Below are positions 1 through 9,582 of a stretch of 64,000 bases of DNA, piece by piece (positions within the stretch are counted from its first letter, which is position 1; every line of letters starts with the position of its first letter). A model generated the notes under the pieces. It had not been told where the DNA came from. It worked only from the letters and a program-made list of their open reading frames with translations, and did not search any database. A program made the translations under genes and the position numbers. Source of the stretch: Clostridia bacterium (GTDB taxonomy: Bacteria; Bacillota; Clostridia; Oscillospirales; Acutalibacteraceae); contig JAFWAC010000009.1 in NCBI GenBank assembly GCA_017507805.1, positions 23,893-87,892 on the forward strand, given 5' to 3'.

Positions 1-1461
1 GCTGAAGGTCATAATATTTGTATTGAAGCTGTCAAGTCCCTCGGGAATGGTATTATCGTCCTTTAAAAAGCCCTCAAGCTGAATTATCAGGCGGTTCATT
101 GAGGAGGTTTCAGAGCCGCTGTAGCCCAAGGCTTCAAGTCTTTTGACAATATCCTCCAAGCCCTCAAGACACGCCTTGAGGGTTTCCTCACAGCCGGTAA
201 CGGTTGAGAATAAATTGTAATCGCGAAGTGAATCGGGCATAGTACCCGTTACCATAACTATCCGGCGGTATATTGCTATAAGAGTATCCTGCAGGCTTTC
301 GGAAATACCGATAATTTCAGCCATTTCCTCTGTGATAGAAACCTCCATGCGCAGTGTGTGCCTCCCTGCCTCCAAATAAACAAGGCAGGGCTCCTCTCCG
401 CCCAAGGTGACATTTTGCCAATTAAGCCCGTAATTAAATTCTATGTAATCAGCCTCTTTAAATGGCGATTTGCCGTCAATCAGCAACCGTCTTGAGCTGG
501 AAAATCCTGATTTATAATCCTGTTTGGCGTGAAAAGCGATCTTGTAAAGTCCGCTTGTCTTTACTTCAAAATCCCACTCGATCCACTGTGCCGCTTCATT
601 CCAGCCGCTACCGCCTATTGCATTGAGCTTCTTTATAAGCGAATCATAGGGGGTTACTGCCGGCGAGCTTCTGTCTGCCACAGGGCGGAGTGTGCTTTTT
701 GATGTGTAAACCGATTTTTCTGCTTCTATAACAATGGGGGTTATATCCTTTAAAGCCTCGGTGTAGCCGTTTTCTTCATACTCGGCTTTAATTTCACCGT
801 AATTCTTTTGCTCTGACTTGGGTGATAAAATAATACTGTTTATAGCCATCGGCTCCTGAATGGCCTCAAATCTCAGTGTGTGTTTGCCGGCGGTAAGAGC
901 CAGAGAATAACCGCCTGCCTGATAATCTGTAAGACTGTAAAACGGAGAGGTTTGAACGCAAAGCTCCTCTGTAAGTTTACGGGAATACTCATTTGAGCTG
1001 TTATCGTAATAAACCTCGCCTGTATTTTTCCATTTGCGCCTGAAATATATTGCGCTCATACCGTCAAAGGGCACCTCACCGTCAAGATAAACGGTGCGCA
1101 TAATATCCAGCCCTTTACCCTCTACATTTGCCCATACGGCGGCGATATGATATATCGCCGCCTTTTCAACATTAAAGGTCCACTCAATGTAGCCCTCGTC
1201 TCCGGTAACGACAAAGCTTTTGCCGTCAATTTCCTGAGTGGTTAGCTCTTGGTCGGTTGTATAGGATTTATCGGCATCAATAACTATTGTATCCTGTGCC
1301 TGAGAAAGTGACGGATAGCCCGCAAGATATTTTGCATAGGTGCCGTGGCTTTCCTGCGTTTCTGCGGCGGCAGCGACCGCCGTTTGTTGCCGCACTGTCA
1401 CAGGCAGAACAGTGGCAACAAGTGCCGCTGTCAAGACAAAAGATAATACCTTCTTTAACAT
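1..1461 (-). CDS. Secreted glycan-locus protein, 3' part beyond window edge (possible large solute-binding protein)
   Basis: The frame is open from an ATG at 1461 to base 1, so at least 487 residues are visible and the C-terminus is missing. An AAAAAGGA ribosome site precedes the start. The first ~30 residues form a signal peptide (MLKKVLSF, then a hydrophobic stretch ending in Ala-rich sequence). Two beta-sandwich-like segments follow, around residues 70-200 and 210-380. Each has phrases such as IEWTF/IEWDF, KAAIYHIA and AGKHTLRFE typical of CBM6/CBM35-like carbohydrate-binding modules. A helical stretch starts near residue 400. Large ABC solute-binding proteins of Clostridia and Paenibacilli often carry such modules ahead of the binding domain, so this may be one. 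It follows the solute-binding lipoprotein gene by 47 bases. Function beyond secretion and glycan binding is inference. Confidence 0.75.
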   Translation of the reverse strand, partial: MLKKVLSFVLTAALVATVLPVTVRQQTAVAAAAETQESHGTYAKYLAGYPSLSQAQDTIVIDADKSYTTDQELTTQEIDGKSFVVTGDEGYIEWTFNVEKAAIYHIAAVWANVEGKGLDIMRTVYLDGEVPFDGMSAIYFRRKWKNTGEVYYDNSSNEYSRKLTEELCVQTSPFYSLTDYQAGGYSLALTAGKHTLRFEAIQEPMAINSIILSPKSEQKNYGEIKAEYEENGYTEALKDITPIVIEAEKSVYTSKSTLRPVADRSSPAVTPYDSLIKKLNAIGGSGWNEAAQWIEWDFEVKTSGLYKIAFHAKQDYKSGFSSSRRLLIDGKSPFKEADYIEFNYGLNWQNVTLGGEEPCLVYLEAGRHTLRMEVSITEEMAEIIGISESLQDTLIAIYRRIVMVTGTMPDSLRDYNLFSTVTGCEETLKACLEGLEDIVKRLEALGYSGSETSSMNRLIIQLEGFLKDDNTIPEGLDSFNTNIMTFS

Positions 1462-1508
1462 ACAACCATTCCTTTTTAATTGGTGTGACAGGTTAGATTA
1501 CTGTCACA

Positions 1509-2918
1509 TCAGAATTGCTTATCCAATTCAGCCTTTATAACCGGCTCAATGGAGGTAAGATGCGAGCGAACATCCTCGCCCTTATAGATTGGCCTATAAA
1601 CCTTTTCGGCTATAATGCTTAATATATCGGTAGTTGCCCAATCAACCATATTAACAGTTTCCTCTTTGTTGATAAAATCAAAGACAAACTCTGCCTGAGC
1701 TTCATCATAATAATGGTTTGCCTGGTCAAGATACTCCTCAATAAAAGCATCAAGTCTGCCGTCATAACTATCCTCACGGTAGGTATCCTCTATCGCAGGA
1801 TCGTTTCTTTCAAGCTCGAAAGCAAGCTGTAACAAATCCTTTGTATCAAACTGACTGTGTGCAGATATTGAATAGCAGTAACAATACTGACAAAGATTGG
1901 TATAGCTCTTTACATCCTTACCTAACGGGAGGGGCACCATTTCGTAAGGAATACCCGTCTGAACAAGGTGTGAGCCGTAATACTGAGGACCTATAAGCAT
2001 AGCGGCATAGCTGTTGTTAAAGGTCTCTATACCGTTATGTGTACCGTAAGTACCGTCTACTGCTTTATCGGTATAAGCAAGGGTTCTTACAAATTCGAGG
2101 GCATTCTTGCCTTCATCCGTAAAAATATTGCATATAGCCGTTTTATTGCTCAAATCGGAAGAAACAACCGCCTTTCCGTTTGAAGCCATTATGCCGTCCA
2201 AAAGATTGCTTCCGGCAACACCGTATATTGTTTTACCACTCTTAACACCTGTGCAAGCCTTTGCTATTTTTTCAAAAGCATCCCAATTCCATTTACCGGC
2301 ATCATAAAGCTCGCGAGGGTCATCACAGTTGTTTTCACCCAACAGAACGGTATTATAATAAACGAAGTAGCCTGCGTCATACTTGGTAGGATAATAAGAA
2401 TAATGCTTGCCGTCTACATACTTTGTGGCGGTGTCTGTAAGCTTGAAGCGGTCATTTGAAAAATCAATATAATCGTCCACTGCTCTGAAAACACCCTCGT
2501 TGGTGAGAGCCGCCAGCATCATCGGTGTGGTGGTGAAAACCAAGTCTGCCCAAGCAGTGCCTGCCATATGGTTAAGCACAAGATTTTCTAAAAGCTCCGA
2601 CTCACTTGAATATTTAATCCATTCAACCTTAACGTTATACTTTTCCTCAATTACTTCCTTTATTGCTATTTCACGGTCATAGTTAGCAGTGAGTCCCGGT
2701 TCGGGAATGGCAGGATACCTCGCAATTTTAACGGTTTTGCCGCCAAAATCCAAATCCTTATCAGGCTCAAAAGTTAAGCCTTCAAAGGTTATTTCATCAA
2801 CATCAGCAGATGTGATGTCACCCGATGACTTACCGTTTTCCCCTTTGTCTGAGCAACCGCAAAATGCAAAAAGCATTGCAAAGCAAAGAAGCATTACTAA
2901 TATTTTTTTCAAGCACAT
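1509..2918 (-). CDS. ABC transporter extracellular solute-binding lipoprotein (family 1)
   Basis: This 469-residue protein should capture sugars or oligosaccharides outside the membrane for an ABC importer. It has a lipoprotein signal peptide ending in a lipobox-like FCGC (Cys22), then an acidic/serine linker. The rest has the size and composition of family 1 sugar-binding proteins (for example TWADLVFTTTPMMLAAL, and KWNWDAFEKIAKA, which resembles the common WTWDEF motif). The start has a good AGGAGG site. No permease or ATPase gene is visible, so the partners are either beyond the left edge or elsewhere. Its place in a locus with a rhamnosidase and secreted beta-helix proteins suggests a plant or bacterial glycan ligand. 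The exact sugar cannot be told. Confidence 0.85.
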   Translation of the reverse strand: MCLKKILVMLLCFAMLFAFCGCSDKGENGKSSGDITSADVDEITFEGLTFEPDKDLDFGGKTVKIARYPAIPEPGLTANYDREIAIKEVIEEKYNVKVEWIKYSSESELLENLVLNHMAGTAWADLVFTTTPMMLAALTNEGVFRAVDDYIDFSNDRFKLTDTATKYVDGKHYSYYPTKYDAGYFVYYNTVLLGENNCDDPRELYDAGKWNWDAFEKIAKACTGVKSGKTIYGVAGSNLLDGIMASNGKAVVSSDLSNKTAICNIFTDEGKNALEFVRTLAYTDKAVDGTYGTHNGIETFNNSYAAMLIGPQYYGSHLVQTGIPYEMVPLPLGKDVKSYTNLCQYCYCYSISAHSQFDTKDLLQLAFELERNDPAIEDTYREDSYDGRLDAFIEEYLDQANHYYDEAQAEFVFDFINKEETVNMVDWATTDILSIIAEKVYRPIYKGEDVRSHLTSIEPVIKAELDKQF

Positions 2919-2931
2919 AATTAATTACCTC

Positions 2932-5900
2932 CTATGGCTTTCTTTTTTTCTTAACAATTAATACCACAGCCGTTGCAACACCTGCCGTAACAGCTGCCGC
3001 ACCTACGCAAATAAGGACAATTGCCCAAACTGCAAAGCCGCCTGCCTGAGCGCCTGCAGGAACAAACTTTTTACGGTTGACCACCATTACATAGGTGCCT
3101 TTACTCTGAGTGTTGCCGTTCTGAGCTTCCTCAATAACCAAATCGGATTGGTCATCGGAGCCGATATCATCAAGCAAATCTGTTTTAAGGGTAAAAACAT
3201 AATCTCCGCCCTTGGTTACGGTATATACCAGATATCCGGTAGCAGGTGCCATCATTCTGTCGATAAGCTCAAATTCACCGCTTTCAAATCTGTAAAGCGC
3301 ATATTTCTTACCGGCATCACGCGGATTTATAAGCATTGTAAGCTGTGCGCTTACAGTCCAATCGCCACCCTGAGCAAAGCTTACCGACTGCGCCTGCGCA
3401 TCATACTCCTTCATTGCCTTGAGCCCTGCATTATCCGGAGAAGTAAGCTTAATATTGAAATCCATCGGCTTGTTTACTTCCAGACCGTTAAAGGTTAGCT
3501 TATATGCTGTTCCCAAATTCTTATCCAAAAGATTTACGGTGAGGCTTTTATCAACAAACTGTATTTTCTCAAATACTTCCTTTGGAATAACGGTATCGGA
3601 ATTGAGCAAATCAACCTGTACCTCTCCGCCCTCCTCGGCCTCCTCAAGCATAAAGATTATATCGTTTACATCAAGCTTTCCGACATCCTCTTTATTGTAG
3701 CTGAATTCAACCTTAGGTATACAGCGTGACCACGCGGCGCTTGCATTCTGACCGTTTATTACCACCTTGATATATTTGGCATCCTCAGGTATACCCTGTG
3801 CATTAAGTCGGTATTTTACATAACCGGTTGTCTGATAAGAAATATCCTGCTCCTCGGTGTATTCAAGCTTTGTGAAATCCTTTCCGTTTGTTGAAGCATA
3901 AATTTCATACATATCATTTATTGTCATACCCTCCGCAGGCAGATAAACGGCATAAAGCGCGAAGCTTTTAAAGCCTGCACACTTATAAATTATGTTTCCG
4001 GAGGCATCCCCCGTAACGGTTGAGCGCACTATCGGGCCGGTAAATCCTGTCCAATCGCTCCGCAAAGCCTTGGAATTGTCCCAAATCGTATCTGAATAGC
4101 TGTATTGGAACTTATTGAATTTATCACCGTTTTCATAATCGATATAAGCAACCGTATTTCCGGCATGCTTTAATGGGGCAAGCGGCAGATTGTACTTAAT
4201 CGTAAAGCTTAAAGATGCTTTCCCTGCTTTATTTTCAACCTCAATAACATACACGCCTTCCTCGGTAAGAGGTGCATCTGCTTCAGGACTGTATTTCTTA
4301 CCGTCAAGTGTTATGGTGCAGGTATCGTGAAATTCGGTTGCGTATGTAACCTTGCTGGCGGAAGTATCGCCGTCAGCAAGCTGTGCACCCTGCAAGTTAT
4401 AAGCTTTTACGGTCGGTTGCGGACGGTTCACGGTTACAGAAGCTTCATAAATACCCTTTTCGTTTTCGGCAGTAACGGTATATTTACCGTTAAGGTCAAC
4501 AACGGTGTCGCTGCCTGTGCAGTAAAGCACCCCGTCCTTGAAAATATCAACGGCATCTGCGTTATATGCAATTATTCTTACATCATCGTCAACCGTTTCG
4601 GCATTATCCAGATTATTTCCGGAAGCATCTATAAGCTGAATTACGGGAATTTCCTTAGCGATATAGAAGCTTACACTTGCCGTTCCGCCGTAATTGCAGG
4701 CTGTAACGGTGTAATAGCCATCCTCTTTAAGAATACCGTCAGCAGGCTTTTCATAAGTCTTGCCGTCCTTTGTGATAAACCAATAATCCTCATCACTGAC
4801 GCTAAGCTTAACATCGGTCTGCGCCACATCATTATAAACCAATGCTTCACCGTTGCAATCAGCTTCAATTAAAGGTAAGGTCAGCTTTGAAAGCTCTAAA
4901 ATCGCAAGCAAGGAGCCCTTCCACAGCTCGTTAGCCGGGGCCTGAGGATTAAATTTAATCTTTACTATTGTTCCGGCTCCGCCGAGATAATAAACTGCAT
5001 TGCATATATCTGCTCCGGGAGCACCGGTTATCGGCTCTGTTGTAACAGAGGTGGGCTTGACAAGTGTGTATTCACCGTCAAAGCTGTCGGCAGTGTAAAC
5101 CGTGAAATACGCATCTGTGGGGTAGCCTGACATTCGCGCCCTTGTGTGCCTGAGACTAATTCCGCTGTATTTATTGCCGTTTTCATCGGAATTCACGAAA
5201 TAGAAATATCCGTCCTTGGTATAGCCCTTTGAATCACTTCCGACACCTATCTTTGTCTTTCCGGCAGTAAGACCCCACCATGCCGTTGTGAACTCATCAT
5301 AATTTCTGATAATTGCAGTATCGTTCACTATTATGTGGGAATCGCCGGAGGTAAAGCCCTCAGGGGCACCTTTGGGCTGCTCGGCTAAAAGACGGTTAAA
5401 TTCTTCGGTAGCGCTTGTCACACCCTCGGTAAATACATACTTTTCGGTCTTAGTGCTTGCAAGAGAGCTGTCAATAGTAAACTTAAGTGTACTTACTCCC
5501 TTTACATTTTGCGCCGTAATCTCGTAATCACCGTTCTCTGTGAGAACATCACCGTTTTCAAAAGCAATCGGATTGCCGTTCTTTTTAACGGTGAAGCTGC
5601 CCGACAAATCGGCATCCACATCAACAAAATCTATTTTAACCTTTGAGGGAACAGTCACGCCGTTTGATACGGGATTTATAAAGCCGCCAACCGCCGACTC
5701 AAAGCGCGCATTGATTTCGGGTAAAAGAACATAGGTTGTGTATCTTGCTCTTATAATTCCCGAATAAATACCGTTGTTTTTTGTATCATCGGTTATAAGC
5801 GAAAGGAACTTAATATATCTTGTTCCGTCCGGTATTTCGTCAATTATAAGCTCCTTTGAAATTCCTGAGCTGTTTATACCCTCTGTAAGAGTATCGCCGA

Positions 5901-7110
5901 TTTCAAAATCTGCCTTGTTCCAGATTGCGCCATCCTCTGAGGTGTAGAAGCTGTAGGTTCTTTCATAGAAATCTCCAACGGCAATTGTCTTTGTGTTGAG
6001 TGTCTCAACCGTGAAGCTGCCGAAGCCTATTTCACTGTACCACACAGCCTCTGCCGCGGGCTCATCCTTACCGTGGTTATACGGAAACATCAGATATTTA
6101 TCACCCGGAAGCAGGTGTGTGATGTTTGACGAGCTCGACTTTACGATATTCATAATAATCTTGCTTGTGGCATCGGCATAATCCGTCCTTGAAATCGCCG
6201 TTGTGGTTCCGTTATTATAAATATCGTCAACAATTGTTTTGGTGACAACCGTCTCTGTCTCGGCCTTAAGAAGCCTGAATTCAAAGGTTTTGCTTCCGGC
6301 ATTGTTTTTAGCAGTAAGGCTGTACTCACCGTTTTCCGTAAAGCAGTAAGCCTTTTCGTCAGCGTTATAATAGACGGTTTCGTTTACCTTGCTACCGTTT
6401 TTCTTTACAGTTATCTCCGCACCGGAATCCTCGCCCATATTTGCCAATTCAAGCTTTACATCTCTTGATGCTCTGCCGCCGGACAAAAGACGGTTTGCAT
6501 AAACCCCGTAATAGTTTTTGTAGGTTGCGGTTATTTCAGGCTCGGGGAGTATCTCTTTATATGCGCACTCGGCATGGATTATTCCGTGTAACCAAGCACT
6601 CACCCCGGTATAAGCCGAGGTCAGTTTTATATAATTTGTCCCCTCAGGAATACCCTGAACAATAAGCTTATATGAAACCTGCGCGCTGTAATTTTGCTTA
6701 TATGTCGGGTCCTTGCTTACTGTGAGCCGGCTCCAATCAGAGCCATTTTCAGATGCCTCGAAAACATAATAGGTCAGAAGCTGTGTTTCGGTGAGGTTTT
6801 TATTGTTAAAGGTCAGCACCGAAAATGCAGTTATGTTTTCGATATTCCAGACCATCTGAGCACCCTTGTTATAAGGGATGTAAGAATATCTTTTACCCGT
6901 AAGCCCCGTAACATTGTTGTTGAGCTGATTCATCGAAAAGGTATTTTTAACTGTACCTGCAATGTTCTGATTAAATATGTCAAAAACCTTTGTTTTCTCC
7001 ATATAAACATCATCTGCAAAGGTACTCAATGTACTGCACACAGCAGACGCAATAATCAGCACAGCAAGCAACAACGATATAAGTCTTTTGGATAGGTTTA
7101 ATTTTTTCAT
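2932..7110 (-). CDS. Large cell-surface protein with discoidin-like and Ig-like repeats and C-terminal membrane anchor
   Basis: The protein has 1392 residues, with an N-terminal signal peptide (KRLISLLLAVLIIASAVC) and a C-terminal transmembrane helix (residues ~1362-1385) followed by KKKRKP, so it should be displayed on the cell and anchored in the membrane. Between them, F5/8-type-C-like segments (marked by phrases such as YIKLTSAY, YIKFLSLI and YIKVVINGQ) alternate with short Ig-like repeats of the form VKKNG...ENGEYSLTAKN. At least four Ig-like repeats are visible. A C-terminal domain at ~1150-1320 precedes the anchor. No catalytic motif was recognised. The likely role is binding glycan or presenting partners of the same locus. 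GAGAGGTAG is the ribosome site. Neighbour genes lie within 30 bases on each side, so they are probably co-transcribed. Confidence 0.8.
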   Translation of the reverse strand: MKKLNLSKRLISLLLAVLIIASAVCSTLSTFADDVYMEKTKVFDIFNQNIAGTVKNTFSMNQLNNNVTGLTGKRYSYIPYNKGAQMVWNIENITAFSVLTFNNKNLTETQLLTYYVFEASENGSDWSRLTVSKDPTYKQNYSAQVSYKLIVQGIPEGTNYIKLTSAYTGVSAWLHGIIHAECAYKEILPEPEITATYKNYYGVYANRLLSGGRASRDVKLELANMGEDSGAEITVKKNGSKVNETVYYNADEKAYCFTENGEYSLTAKNNAGSKTFEFRLLKAETETVVTKTIVDDIYNNGTTTAISRTDYADATSKIIMNIVKSSSSNITHLLPGDKYLMFPYNHGKDEPAAEAVWYSEIGFGSFTVETLNTKTIAVGDFYERTYSFYTSEDGAIWNKADFEIGDTLTEGINSSGISKELIIDEIPDGTRYIKFLSLITDDTKNNGIYSGIIRARYTTYVLLPEINARFESAVGGFINPVSNGVTVPSKVKIDFVDVDADLSGSFTVKKNGNPIAFENGDVLTENGDYEITAQNVKGVSTLKFTIDSSLASTKTEKYVFTEGVTSATEEFNRLLAEQPKGAPEGFTSGDSHIIVNDTAIIRNYDEFTTAWWGLTAGKTKIGVGSDSKGYTKDGYFYFVNSDENGNKYSGISLRHTRARMSGYPTDAYFTVYTADSFDGEYTLVKPTSVTTEPITGAPGADICNAVYYLGGAGTIVKIKFNPQAPANELWKGSLLAILELSKLTLPLIEADCNGEALVYNDVAQTDVKLSVSDEDYWFITKDGKTYEKPADGILKEDGYYTVTACNYGGTASVSFYIAKEIPVIQLIDASGNNLDNAETVDDDVRIIAYNADAVDIFKDGVLYCTGSDTVVDLNGKYTVTAENEKGIYEASVTVNRPQPTVKAYNLQGAQLADGDTSASKVTYATEFHDTCTITLDGKKYSPEADAPLTEEGVYVIEVENKAGKASLSFTIKYNLPLAPLKHAGNTVAYIDYENGDKFNKFQYSYSDTIWDNSKALRSDWTGFTGPIVRSTVTGDASGNIIYKCAGFKSFALYAVYLPAEGMTINDMYEIYASTNGKDFTKLEYTEEQDISYQTTGYVKYRLNAQGIPEDAKYIKVVINGQNASAAWSRCIPKVEFSYNKEDVGKLDVNDIIFMLEEAEEGGEVQVDLLNSDTVIPKEVFEKIQFVDKSLTVNLLDKNLGTAYKLTFNGLEVNKPMDFNIKLTSPDNAGLKAMKEYDAQAQSVSFAQGGDWTVSAQLTMLINPRDAGKKYALYRFESGEFELIDRMMAPATGYLVYTVTKGGDYVFTLKTDLLDDIGSDDQSDLVIEEAQNGNTQSKGTYVMVVNRKKFVPAGAQAGGFAVWAIVLICVGAAAVTAGVATAVVLIVKKKRKP

Positions 7111-7140
7111 ATATCTACCTCTCGTAACTGATGTGCTGTA

Positions 7141-9387
7141 TTACTTCAAAATAGCTCCCATTAATTTATCGTTTACCTTGTTGCCCAAAAGGTCTTTACC
7201 ACCGTTGTTCTTAACTGCCACGCCGGAGGTAAGAGCATAGGAGCCGGATTTGAGCTTGTATTTTGCCGCAATTGCGTTAAGACCATTGCCTGTGGCGCCG
7301 ACAGATACAAATTTAGGATCCTCTGTGAAGACTCCGCTTACCTTGATTCTCGCATCTGAGGGAGCTTCAATATTGTAAAATACATTGTTGGTAAAGGTTG
7401 CGCTTTGAAGTCTCTTTATACCGTAGGTAACCTTTACGCCTGCCTTGGCATAGAAAATATTGTTTGTGAACACGGTGTTTTTGGAATCGTCTGTTCCACC
7501 GTCATAATTAGCAAAGTTTACAAGCTTAACATTGTTCTTTCCGCAGTAGATGGTGTTGTTATAGAAATGAGAATCATAGCAGCTTGATGTAATATCAATT
7601 ACGCTCAAGCCCTCTGCACCGTCATTAACAGAAAGGTTATATCTGATAATTGTTCCTGTGGTGGCTGTTTCCTTGCCATTTTCAGGTTTAACCGCATCGT
7701 TAGAGCACAGAAGCATAAAGCCGCCGTCATTGTCATGACTGTAATTATATTGGAAAATACAGTTGCGGTTGGAAATATCCGAGTCAAATGCCTGCAGGTC
7801 GGCACCGCCGTTTTTACCGCTGTTGCCGTAAACCTCGTTATATTGGAACACGCAGTCATTGCAGGAATGACACCAGATAGATGCCCAGTGGATATCTCCC
7901 ATGTTCTTGAACAGTCCTGAGTTTGAAACCACATTCTTTTCAACCACAGCACCGTCACAGCCGGTAATGAATATACCGTCACCGCCGATTTCGTTAAGCT
8001 TGTTATTTCTTATAGCAACATTCTTAATGGCATATCTTTCTCCTGCAGCGGCATCATTCTTGTTGCCCCAGGTCTGATTCAGAACCCTTGAACACCAATC
8101 GGTTGTTATAATAATACCGCAGCGTGCCACATGGTTAAAGTTGTTGTTTTCAACGGTAATTCCGTCAAACCAGGAGGGCTGTCTGCCCGTTGCCTTAAAG
8201 TAAACACCGCAAGCCGCGTGAGCAGTATTTGTGAAGTTTACATTAATATCCTCAAAATCACACTTGGTAACAACAATACCCTTGGTGGCTCCTGGCTTAC
8301 AAACAGTGAAATTAATACCCTGTTTACCTGTTTTGTTGGTAATCTTAAGCCCTGTAATGGTGATATACTCACCTATCGCTGTGATAGCCGCACCGCCTCT
8401 GGAATTAATGACAGGCTTTGCGCCACTGCCGTAAGAGGTAACGGTTATAGGCTTCAATGCATTACCGCTTCCCTTTATGGATAGAGAGCCCGAAAAGCTG
8501 CAACCGCTTTTAAGTAAAATCTTGCTTCCGGGAGCATAGGTTTTCTGTGAAGCCGCATAAAGGGTTTTAAGTGGCTTGTCCTTGCTTGTGCCCGAATTAG
8601 TGTCTTTTCCCTTCTCACTGTCCACATAAACTGTTTTTGCCTTTGAAATACCGGGAGCATAAGCGCCAAGCTCATCAAGAAGCTTTTCGGTAACGCCGTT
8701 TATCTGAACAAAATTGAGGTTGGGATCATAAATCTGCTTACCGCCCTTGGGCAAGGTGATTTTAACATACTGATTTTCGGTGTCAATGCCGCCGAAATAA
8801 GCAACCTGTCTTACCCAACTGTCACCGTTAAAGGGAGAATAGGCAGTATATGTTGCCGTAACATCGGTCCACCCCTTACCGTCCTTAGAAACGCTGAAAA
8901 CGGGAGTGATGGCATTCCTGTCAGACATACCGTAGCTGTACTGAACGATAAACTCACCGACATGGTCAACCTTATAGGTTACATAAGCCGCATCGTAGGA
9001 ATCGCGGCGCATACGGTAATCGTCCTCCAAAACATCGGCATGAAGCGATTCAATGCACAAATTGCTGTGTTCAAAGGTATGCTCCCAGCCGTCATTACCC
9101 ATGTAATCGGTAATTGTCTGGAACTTTGAGGTGTCAACCGCAGGGGTATTATTTGCGGTTTCATCATCAGTGGTAACATTGCTGTTTACATCTGCATTCT
9201 GAAGCTGAGAGAGCAATGCATCATCGGTAAGTGCGGTCCAATTACCGTTTTCATCAATATAGTAATAGTCCCTTTCACTCAGCCATTCGCCCGAACCTGA
9301 TGCGGTTGGGTTTTTGCGACAGCCTGTAAATGCAAAAAGCATTAAAGCCGCCAATAAAAGAGCAGAAATTCGTCTTCCAAGTTTCAT
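7141..9387 (-). CDS. Lipoprotein with right-handed parallel beta-helix domain
   Basis: This 748-residue protein has a lipoprotein signal peptide ending in FTGC (Cys22). Residues ~75-230 look like a discoidin/F5-8-type module. From about residue 250 it carries a right-handed beta-helix, starting with the usual YVDSEKGKDTNSGTS entry motif, then many NN.F/NNIF turns, Asn ladders and Cys-rich rungs. Such folds are found in polysaccharide lyases, pectinases and some glycosidases; no lyase-specific catalytic set could be assigned. The beta-helix is clearly paralogous to the C-terminal half of the next upstream gene (shared NQTWGN, EKNVVSNS/EYNVVSNS and VYG..G.NGG.DL..FD phrases). Likely role: surface binding or cleavage of an acidic or rhamnose-rich polysaccharide. 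Confidence 0.82.
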   Translation of the reverse strand: MKLGRRISALLLAALMLFAFTGCRKNPTASGSGEWLSERDYYYIDENGNWTALTDDALLSQLQNADVNSNVTTDDETANNTPAVDTSKFQTITDYMGNDGWEHTFEHSNLCIESLHADVLEDDYRMRRDSYDAAYVTYKVDHVGEFIVQYSYGMSDRNAITPVFSVSKDGKGWTDVTATYTAYSPFNGDSWVRQVAYFGGIDTENQYVKITLPKGGKQIYDPNLNFVQINGVTEKLLDELGAYAPGISKAKTVYVDSEKGKDTNSGTSKDKPLKTLYAASQKTYAPGSKILLKSGCSFSGSLSIKGSGNALKPITVTSYGSGAKPVINSRGGAAITAIGEYITITGLKITNKTGKQGINFTVCKPGATKGIVVTKCDFEDINVNFTNTAHAACGVYFKATGRQPSWFDGITVENNNFNHVARCGIIITTDWCSRVLNQTWGNKNDAAAGERYAIKNVAIRNNKLNEIGGDGIFITGCDGAVVEKNVVSNSGLFKNMGDIHWASIWCHSCNDCVFQYNEVYGNSGKNGGADLQAFDSDISNRNCIFQYNYSHDNDGGFMLLCSNDAVKPENGKETATTGTIIRYNLSVNDGAEGLSVIDITSSCYDSHFYNNTIYCGKNNVKLVNFANYDGGTDDSKNTVFTNNIFYAKAGVKVTYGIKRLQSATFTNNVFYNIEAPSDARIKVSGVFTEDPKFVSVGATGNGLNAIAAKYKLKSGSYALTSGVAVKNNGGKDLLGNKVNDKLMGAILK

Positions 9388-9416
9388 AAATTTACCTCAT
9401 TTAAATTAAGTATTTT

Positions 9417-9480
9417 GCGGACAGTCGAGGACGTCTGTCCCTACAAAATGACAATTGAATTTATACGCTAAACTATAATT
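9417..9480. repeat. REPIN-like repeat, half unit, with AATTATAGTTTAGCG tag
   Basis: GGACAG...CTGTCC forms a hairpin ending in CCCTACAAAATGAC. About 15 bases later comes CGCTAAACTATAATT, the reverse complement of the tag AATTATAGTTTAGCG seen beside other copies. Read on the minus strand, the order tag / AATTnA / TGACATTTTGTAGGG is nearly the same as at 57466-57520. Only one inverted arm is present. Confidence 0.65.
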
Positions 9481-9541
9481 TGCCCGATAAACAAGCTGAA
9501 TTGTAAAGTTTTTGGGGTGATTTTTGCCTGTCTTTTAACCA

Positions 9542-9572
9542 ACCAATGCCACTTTTAAAAAGTGGCATTGGT
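9542..9572 (-). terminator. Strong stem-loop after the 1504-aa protein gene
   Basis: A perfect 15-bp inverted repeat, ACCAATGCCACTTTT / AAAAGTGGCATTGGT, lies 11 bases beyond the stop of the upstream gene. The U-tract on the minus strand is poor, so it may be an mRNA-stabilising hairpin rather than a full terminator. Confidence 0.5.
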
Positions 9573-9582
9573 ATTTTGATTA

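Larger units (their letters stand above)
9388..9582. other. Intergenic gap with half REPIN-like repeat
   Basis: The gap between the two beta-helix genes holds one half-unit of the GTAGGGA repeat family (9417-9480). A 15-bp perfect inverted repeat next to the end of the upstream gene is listed separately. The intervening ~60 bases show no ORF or promoter I could defend. Confidence 0.6.
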